A DNA stretch of 64,000 bases, taken from Nematostella vectensis (lineage: Eukaryota > Cnidaria > Anthozoa > Actiniaria > Edwardsiidae). Both the position numbers and the translations under genes were made by a program. Below, in pieces: positions 56,200-64,000 of this stretch. The notes beneath the pieces were generated by a model that was not told the origin of the DNA, ran no database searches, and worked only from the letters and a program-made list of their open reading frames with translations. Positions within the stretch are counted from its first letter, which is position 1. Each line of letters opens with the position of its first letter. The stretch lies in NCBI RefSeq assembly GCF_932526225.1, contig NC_064045.1:6370998-6434997 (forward strand), read 5' to 3'.

Positions 56200-59100
56200 A
56201 GATGATGGTGCATTAGAGGGCGAGAAAGGAAAGAGCTAGGTTATAGACGATGGTGCATTAGAGGGCGAGAAAGGAAAGAGCTAGGTTATAGACGATGGTG
56301 CATTAGAGGGCGAGGAAGGAAAGAGCTGGGTTATAGACGATAGTGCATAAGAGGGCGAGGAAGGAAAGAGCTGGGTTATAGACGATAGTGCATTAGAGGG
56401 AGAGGAATGAAAGAGCTGGGTTATAGACGATAGTGAATTAGAGGGCGAGGAATGAAAGAGCTGGGTTATAGACGATAGTGCATTAGAGAGCGAGGAAGGA
56501 AAGAGCTGGGTTATAGACGATAGTGCATTAGAGGGAGAGGAATGAAAGAGCTGGGTTATAGACGATAGTGAATTAGAGGGCGAGGAATGAAAGAGCTGGG
56601 TTATAGACGATAGTGCATTAGAGGGCGAGGAATAAAAGAGCTGGGTTATAGACGATAGTGCATTAGAGGGCGAGGAAGGAAAGAGCTGGGTTATAGACGA
56701 TAGTGCATTGGAGGGCGAGGAATAAAAGAGCTGGGTTATAGACGATAGTGCATTAGAGAGCGGGGAAGTAAAGAGCTGGGTTATAGACGATAGTACATTA
56801 GAGGGCGAGGAAGGAAAGAGCTGGGTTATAGACGATAGTGCATTAGAGGGCGAGGAAGGAAAAAGCTGGGTTATAGACGATAGTGCATTGGAGGGCGAGG
56901 AAGGAAAGAGCTGGGTTATAGACGAAAGTGCATTAGAAGGCGAGGAATGAAAGAGCTGGGTTATAGACGATAGTGCATTAGAGGGCGAGGAAGGAAAGAG
57001 CTGGGTTATAGACGATAGTGCATTAGAGGGCGAGGAATAAAAGAGCTGGGTTATAGACGATAGTGCATTAGAGGGCGAGGAAGGAAAGAGCTGGGTTATA
57101 GACGATAGTGCATTAGAGGGCGAGGAATAAAAGAGCTGGATTATAGACGATAGTGCATTAGAGAGCGAGGAATGAGAGCTGGGTTATAGACGATAGTGCA
57201 TTAGAGGGCGAGGAAGGAAAGAGCTGGGTTATAGACGATAGTGCATTAGAGGGCGAGGAATGAAAGAGCTGGGTTATAGACGATAGTGCATTAGAGGGCG
57301 AGGAATGAAAGAGCTGGGTTATAGACGATAGTGCATTAGAGGGCGAGGAAGGAAAGAGCTGGGTTATAGACGATAGTGCATTAGGGGGCGAGGAAGGAAA
57401 GAGCTGGGTTATAGACGATAGTGCATTAGAGGGCGAGGAATAAAAGAGCTGGGTTATAGACGATAGTGCATTAGAGGGCGAGGAAGGAAAGAGCTGGGTT
57501 ATAGACGATAGTGCATTAGAGGGCGAGGAATGAAAGAGCTGGGTTATAGACGATAGTGCATAAGAGGGCGAGGAATGAAAGAGCTGGGTTATAGACGATA
57601 GTGCATTAGAGGGCGAGGAAGGAAAGAGCTGGGTTATAGACGATAGTGCATTAGAGGGCGAGGAAGGAAAGAGCTGGGTTATAGACGATAGTGCATTAGA
57701 GGGCGAGGAATAAAAGAGCTGGGTTATAGACGATAGTGCATTAGAGGGCGAGGAATGAAAGAGCTGGGTGATGACGATAGTGCATTAAAGGGCGAGGAAG
57801 GAAAGAGCTGGGTTATAGACGATAGTGCATTAAAGGGAGAGGAAGGAAACAGCTGGGTTATAGACGATAGTGCATTAGAGGGCGAGGAATGAAAGAGCTG
57901 GGTTATAGACGATAGTGCATTAGAGGGCGAGGAAGGAAAGAGCTGGGTTATAGACGATAGTGCATTAGAGGGCGAGGAAGGAAAGAGCTGGGTTATAGAC
58001 GAAAGTGCATTAAAGGGCGAGGAAGGAAAGAGCTGGGTTATAGACAATAGTGCATTAGAGGGCGAGGAATGAAAGAGCTGGGTTATAGACGATAGTGCAT
58101 TAGAGGGCGAGGAAGGAAAGAGCTGGGTTATAGACGATAGTGCATTAGAGGGCGAGGAAGGAAAGAGCTGGGTTATAGACGAAAGTGCCTTAGAGGGCGA
58201 GGAAGGAAAGAGCTGGGTTATAGACGATAGTGCATTAGAGGGCGAGGAAGGAAAGAGCTGGGTTATAGACGATAGTGCATTAGAGGGCGAGGAATGAAAG
58301 AGCTGGGTGATGACGATAGTGCATTAAAGGGCGAGGAAGGAAACAGCTGGGTTATAGACGATAGTGCATTAAAGGGCGAGGAAGGAAACAGCTGGGTTAT
58401 AGACGATAGTGCATTAGAGGGCGAGGAATAAAAGAGCTGGGTTATAGACGATAGTGCATTAGAGGGCGAGGAAGGAAAGAGCTGGGTTATAGACGATAAT
58501 GCATTAGAGGGCGAGGAAGGAAAGAGCTGGGTTATAGACGATAGTGCATTAGAAAGAAAGAAATTAAAGAGCTGGGTTATAGACGATAGTGCATTAGAGG
58601 GCGAGGAATAAAAGAGCTGGGTTATAGACGATAGTGCATTAGAAAGAAAGAAATTAAAGAGCTGGGTTATAGACGATAGTGCATTAGAGGGCGAGGAATG
58701 AAAGAGCTGGGTTATAGACGATAGATCATTAGAGAGCGAGGAATAAAAGAGCTGGGATATATACGATAGTGCATTAAAGGGCGAGGAATGAAAGAGTTGG
58801 GTTATAGACGATAGTGCATTAGAGGGCGAGGAAGGAAAGAGCTGGGTTATAGACGATAGTGCATTAGAGGGCGAGGAAGGAAAGAGCTGGGTTATAGACG
58901 ATAGTGCATTAAAGGGCGAGGAATAAAAGAGCTGGGTTATAGACGATAGTGCATTAGAGGGCGAGGAATGAAAGAGCTGGGTTATAGACGATAGATCATT
59001 AGAGAGCGAGGAATAAAAGAGCTGGGATATATACGATAGTGCATTAAAGGGCGAGGAATGAAAGAGTTGGGTTATAGACGATAGTGCATTAGAGGGCGAG

Positions 59101-62100
59101 GAATGAAAGAGCTGGGTTATAGACGATAGATCATTAGAGAGCGAGGAATAAAAGAGCTGGGATATATACGATAGTGCATTAAAGGGCGAGGAATGAAAGA
59201 GTTGGGTTATAGACGATAGTGCATTAGAGGGCGAGGAAGGAAAGAGCTGGGTTATAGACGATAGTGCATTAGAGGGCGAGGAAGGAAAGAGCTGGGTTAT
59301 AGACGATAGTGCATTAAAGGGCGAGGAATAAAAGAGCTGGGTTATAGACGATAGTGCATTAGAGGGCGAGGAATGAAAGAGCTGGGTTATAGACGATAGA
59401 TCATTAGAGAGCGAGGAATAAAAGAGCTGGGATATATACGATAGTGCATTAAAGGGCGAGGAATGAAAGAGTTGGGTTATAGACGATAGTGCATTAGAGG
59501 GCGAGGAAGGAAAGAGCTGGGTTATAGACGATAGTGCATTAGAGGGCGAGGAAGGAAAGAGCTGGGTTATAGACGATAGTGCATTAAAGGGCGAGGAAGG
59601 AAAAACCTGGGTTATAGACGATAGTGCATTAGAGGGCGAGGAATAAAAGAGCTGGGTTATAGACGATAGTGCATTAGAGAGCGAGGAATAAAAGAGCTGG
59701 GTTATAGAAGATAGTGCATTAGAGGGCGAGGAAGGAAAGAGCTGGGTTATAGACGATAGTGCATAAGAAGGCGAGGAAGGAAAGAGCTGGGTTATAGACG
59801 ATAGTGCATTAGAGGTCGAGGAATAAAAGAGCTGGGTTATATACGATAGTGCATTAGAGGGCGAGGAATAAAAGAGCTGGGTTATAGACGATAGTGCATT
59901 AGAGGGCGAGGAAGGAACGAGCTGGGTTATAGACGATAGTGCATTAGAGAGCGAGGAAGGAAAGAGCTGGGTTATAGATGATAGTGCATTAGAGGGCGAG
60001 GAAGGAAAGAGCTGGGTTATAGACGATAGTGCATTAGAGGGCGAGGAATGAAAGAGCTGGGTTATAGACGATAGTGCATTAGAGAGCGAGGAATAAAAGA
60101 GCTGGGTTATAGACGACAGTGCATTAGAGGGCGAGGAAGGAAAGAGCTGGGTTATAGACGATAGTGCATTAGAGGGCGAGGAAGGAAAGAGCTGGGTTAT
60201 AGACGATAGTGCATTAGAGGGCGAGGAAGGAAAGAGCTGGGTTATAGACGATAGTGCATTAGAGGGCGAGGAATAAAAGAGCTGGGTTATAGACGATAGT
60301 GCATTAGAGGGCGAGGAAGGAAAGAGCTGGGTTATAGACGATAGTGCATTAGAGGGAGAGGAAGGAAAGAGCTGGGTTATAGACGATAGTGCATTAGAGG
60401 GCGAGGAAGGAAAGAGCTGGGTTATAGACGATAGTGCATTAGAGGGCGAGGAAGGAAAGAGCTGGGTTATAGACGATAGTGCATTAGAGAGCGAGGAAGG
60501 AAAGAGCTGGGTTATAGACGATAGTGCATTAGAGAGCGAGGAAGGAAAGAGCTGGGTTATAGACGATAGTGCATTAGAGGGCGAGGAAGGAAAGAGCTGG
60601 GTTATAGACGATGGTGCATTATAGAGCGAGGAATAAAAGAGCTGGGTTATAGACGATAGTGCATTAGAGGGCGAAGAAGGAAAGAGCTGGGTTATAGACG
60701 ATAGTGCATTAGAGGGCGAGGAATAAAAGAGCTGGGTTATAGACGATAGTGCATTAGAGGGCGAGGAATAAAAGAGCTGGGTTATAGACGATAGTGCATT
60801 AGAAAGAAAGAAATTAAAGAGCTGGGTTATAGACGATAGTGCATTAAAGGGCGAGGAAGGAAAGAGCTGGGTTATAGACGATAGTGCATTAGAGGGCGAG
60901 GAATAAAAGAGCTGGGTTATAGACGATAGTGCATTAGAGAGCGAGGAAGGAAAGAGCTGGGTTATAGACGATAGTGCATTAGAGGGCGAGGAATAAAAGA
61001 GCTGGGTTATAGACGATAGTGCATTAGAGGGCGAGGAATAAAAGAGCTGGGTTATAGACGATAGTGAATTAGAGGGCGAGGAAGGAAAGAGCTGGGTTAT
61101 AGACGATAGTGCATTAGAGGGTGAGGAAGGAAAGAGCTGGGTTATAGACGATAGTGCATTAGAGGGCGAGGAAGGAAAGAGCTGGGTTACGGACAATAGC
61201 GCATTAGAGAGCGAGGAATAAAAGAGCTGGGTTATAGACGATAGTGCATTAGAGGGCGAGGAAGGAACGAGCTGGGTTATAGACGATAGTGCATTAGAGA
61301 GCGAGGAAGGAAAGAGCTGGGTTATAGACGATAGTACATTGGAGGGCGACGAAGGAAACAGCTGGGTTATAGACGATAGTGCATTAGAGGGCGAGGAATG
61401 AAAAAACTGGGTTATAGACGATAGTGCATTAGAGAGCGAGGAATAAAAGAGCTGGGTTATAGAAGATAGTGCATTAGAGGGCGAGGAAGGAAAGAGCTGG
61501 GTTATAGACGATAGTGCATAAGAAGGCGAGGAAGGAAAGAGCTGGGTTATAGACGATAGTGCATTAGAGGTCGAGGAATAAAAGAGCTGGGTTATATACG
61601 ATAGTGCATTAGAGGGCGAGGAATAAAAGAGCTGGGTTATAGACGATAGTGCATTAGAGGGCGAGGAAGGAACGAGCTGGGTTATAGACGATAGTGGATT
61701 AGAGAGCGAGGAAGGAAAGAGCTGGGTTATAGATGATAGTGCATTAGAGGGCGAGGAAGGAAAGAGCTGGGTTATAGACGATAGTGCATTAGAGGGCGAG
61801 GAATGAAAGAGCTGGGTTATAGACGATAGTGCATTAGAGAGCGAGGAATAAAAGAGCTGGGTTATAGACGATAGTGCATTAGAGGGCGAGGAAGGAAAGA
61901 GCTGGGTTATAGACGATAGTGCATTAGAGGGCGAGGAAGGAAAGAGCTGGGTTATAGACGATAGTGCATTAGAGGGCGAGGAAGGAAAGAGCTGGGTTAT
62001 AGACGATAGTGCATTAGAGGGCGAGGAATAAAAGAGCTGGGTTATAGACGATAGTGCATTAGAGGGCGAGGAAGGAAAGAGCTGGGTTATAGACGATAGT

Positions 62101-64000
62101 GCATTAGAGGGCGAGGAAGGAAAGAGCTGGGTTATAGACGATAGTGCATTAGAGAGCGAGGAAGGAAAGAGCTGGGTTATAGACGATAGTGCATTAGAGA
62201 GCGAGGAAGGAAAGAGCTGGGTTATAGACGATAGTGCATTAGAGGGCGAGGAAGGAAAGAGCTGGGTTATAGACGATGGTGCATTATAGAGCGAGGAATA
62301 AAAGAGCTGGGTTATAGACGATAGTGCATTAGAGGGCGAAGAAGGAAAGAGCTGGGTTATAGACGATAGTGCATTAGAGGGCGAGGAATAAAAGAGCTGG
62401 GTTATAGACGATAGTGCATTAGAGGGCGAGGAATAAAAGAGCTGGGTTATAGACGATAGTGCATTAGAAAGAAAGAAATTAAAGAGCTGGGTTATAGACG
62501 ATAGTGCATTAGAGGGCGAGGAATAAAAGAGCTGGGTTATAGACGATAGATCATTAGAGAGCGAGGAATAAAAGAGCTGGGTTATATACGATAGTGCATT
62601 AAAGGGCGAGGAATGAAAGAGTTGGGTTATAGACGATAGTGCATTAGAGGGCGAGGAATAAAAGAGCTGGGTTATAGACGATAGTGCATTAAAGGGCGAG
62701 GAAGGAAACAGCTGGGTTATAGACGATAGTGCATTAGAGGGCGAGGAATAAAAGAGCTGGGTTATAGACGATAGTGCATTAGAGGGCGGGGAATAAAAGA
62801 GCTGGGTTATAGACGATAGTGCATTAACAAGAAAATAATAAAAGAGCTGGGTTATAGACGATAGTGCATTAGAGAGCGAAGAATAAAAGAGCTGGGTTAT
62901 AAACGATAAATCATTAGAGGGCGAGGAATAAAAGAGCTAGGTTATAGACGATAGTGCATTAGAGGGCGAGGAATAAAAGAGCTGGGTTATAGACGATAGT
63001 GCATTAGAGAGCGAGGAAGGAAAGAGCTGGGTTATAGACGATAGTGCATTAGAGGGCGAGGAATAAAAGAGCTGGGTTATAGACGATAGTGCATTAGAGG
63101 GCGAGGAATAAAAGAGCTGGGTTATAGACGATAGTGAATTAGAGGGCGAGGAAGGAAAGAGCTGGGTTATAGACGATAGTGCATTAGAGGGTGAGGAAGG
63201 AAAGAGCTGGGTTATAGACGATAGTGCATTAGAGGGCGAGGAAGGAAAGAGCTGGGTTACGGACAATAGCGCATTAGAGAGCGAGGAATAAAAGAGCTGG
63301 GTTATAGACGATAGTGCATTAGAGGGCGAGGAAGGAACGAGCTGGGTTATAGACGATAGTGCATTAGAGAGCGAGGAAGGAAAGAGCTGGGTTATAGACG
63401 ATAGTACATTGGAGGGCGACGAAGGAAACAGCTGGGTTATAGACGATAGTGCATTAGAGGGCGAGGAATGAAAAAACTGGGTTATAGACGATAGTGCATT
63501 AGAGAGCGAGGAATAAAAGAGCTGGGTTATAGAAGATAGTGCATTAGAGGGCGAGGAAGGAAAGAGCTGGGTTATAGACGATAGTGCATAAGAAGGCGAG
63601 GAAGGAAAGAGCTGGGTTATAGACGATAGTGCATTAGAGGTCGAGGAATAAAAGAGCTGGGTTATATACGATAGTGCATTAGAGGGCGAGGAATAAAAGA
63701 GCTGGGTTATAGACGATAGTGCATTAGAGGGCGAGGAAGGAACGAGCTGGGTTATAGACGATAGTGGATTAGAGAGCGAGGAAGGAAAGAGCTGGGTTAT
63801 AGATGATAGTGCATTAGAGGGCGAGGAAGGAAAGAGCTGGGTTATAGACGATAGTGCATTAGAGGGCGAGGAATGAAAGAGCTGGGTTATAGACGATAGT
63901 GCATTAGAGAGCGAGGAATAAAAGAGCTGGGTTATAGACGATAGTGCATTAGAGGGCGAGGAAGGAAAGAGCTGGGTTATAGACGATAGTGCATTAGAGG
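56200..64000. repeat. 45-bp satellite, about 173 copies with higher-order structure, runs off the right edge
   Basis: The unit is GGGTTATAGACGATAGTGCA, TTAGAGGGCGAGGAAGG, AAAGAGCT. Variants (GGAATAAAAG, GGAATGAAAG, AGAGAGCGAGG, AGAAAGAAAGAAATTAAAG) recur in fixed order. The rare GGTTACGGACAATAGCGC unit occurs at about 61185 and 63255, exactly 2070 bases (46 units) apart. The rare AGAGGTCGAGG unit occurs at 59811, 61566 and 63636 (39 and 46 units apart). The array starts within about 10 bases of the acceptor of WDR90 exon 55976-56195 and forms the 3' end of its upstream intron. On the minus strand each unit is a polypyrimidine tract with CCCAG. The long open frame (15-residue SSITQLFPSSPSNAL repeat) is a by-product of the 45-base period. 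Confidence 0.97.

Noticed and set aside
58263..61196. A 977-codon open frame on the minus strand with 15-residue repeats
   Set aside because: It is the translation of the 45-bp intronic satellite; any stop-free unit whose length is a multiple of three gives such a frame. It opens with TTG rather than ATG, and its frame differs from that of the adjoining WDR90 exon.

Overview
The window is eukaryotic nuclear DNA, most likely from an early-branching metazoan; an anthozoan cnidarian is my best guess. The genes are intron-rich with ancestral-animal architecture and GT-AG introns. There is one intronless class A GPCR of lineage-specific type, and the DNA is AT-rich and full of MITEs and minisatellites. 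The species itself is inferred, not shown. Nearly every coding base is on the minus strand; the GPCR and a LINE fragment are the exceptions.

Layout from left to right: (1) the 5' three coding exons of a Rho GDP-dissociation inhibitor (1162-1813, minus; the rest lies off the left edge); (2) intergenic DNA with a MITE, a hairpin and a 5'-truncated LINE (to 4457); (3) a complete eight-exon protein disulfide isomerase with KDEL (4973-9147); (4) foldback elements; (5) a complete twelve-exon endo-beta-N-acetylglucosaminidase, GH85/ENGASE (11413-25639), with an N-terminal membrane-anchor-like segment; (6) a Penelope-like remnant and a GC-rich 57-bp array; (7) an intronless GPCR on the plus strand (30588-31631) followed by a 64-bp satellite; (8) a complete four-exon COX11, the mitochondrial copper chaperone (34630-37411); (9) the C-terminal 22 exons of a WDR90/POC16-like WD40 protein (39443-56195), whose upstream intron is a 45-bp satellite running past the right edge. 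All exon phases were checked by hand and join without a break.

The genes share no pathway, although PDI and ENGASE both belong to glycoprotein folding and quality control. What unifies the window is its introns. At least ten introns hold tandem arrays that start at, or contain a copy of, a splice junction of the neighbouring exon. Examples are the donors of PDI exon 5, ENGASE exons 3 and 10 and two WDR90 exons, and the acceptors of ENGASE exon 8, COX11 exon 3 and WDR90 exons. They range from a two-copy 27-bp duplication to arrays of over 100 units, so each intron carries many decoy 5' or 3' splice sites. In one WDR90 intron the decoy donors keep the reading frame. I regard this splice-junction-anchored minisatellite growth as the most interesting signal here.

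At least a dozen MITE or foldback elements were recognised by their inverted termini. One family is present in four copies, and one Harbinger-like MITE has inserted inside an already expanded intron array.
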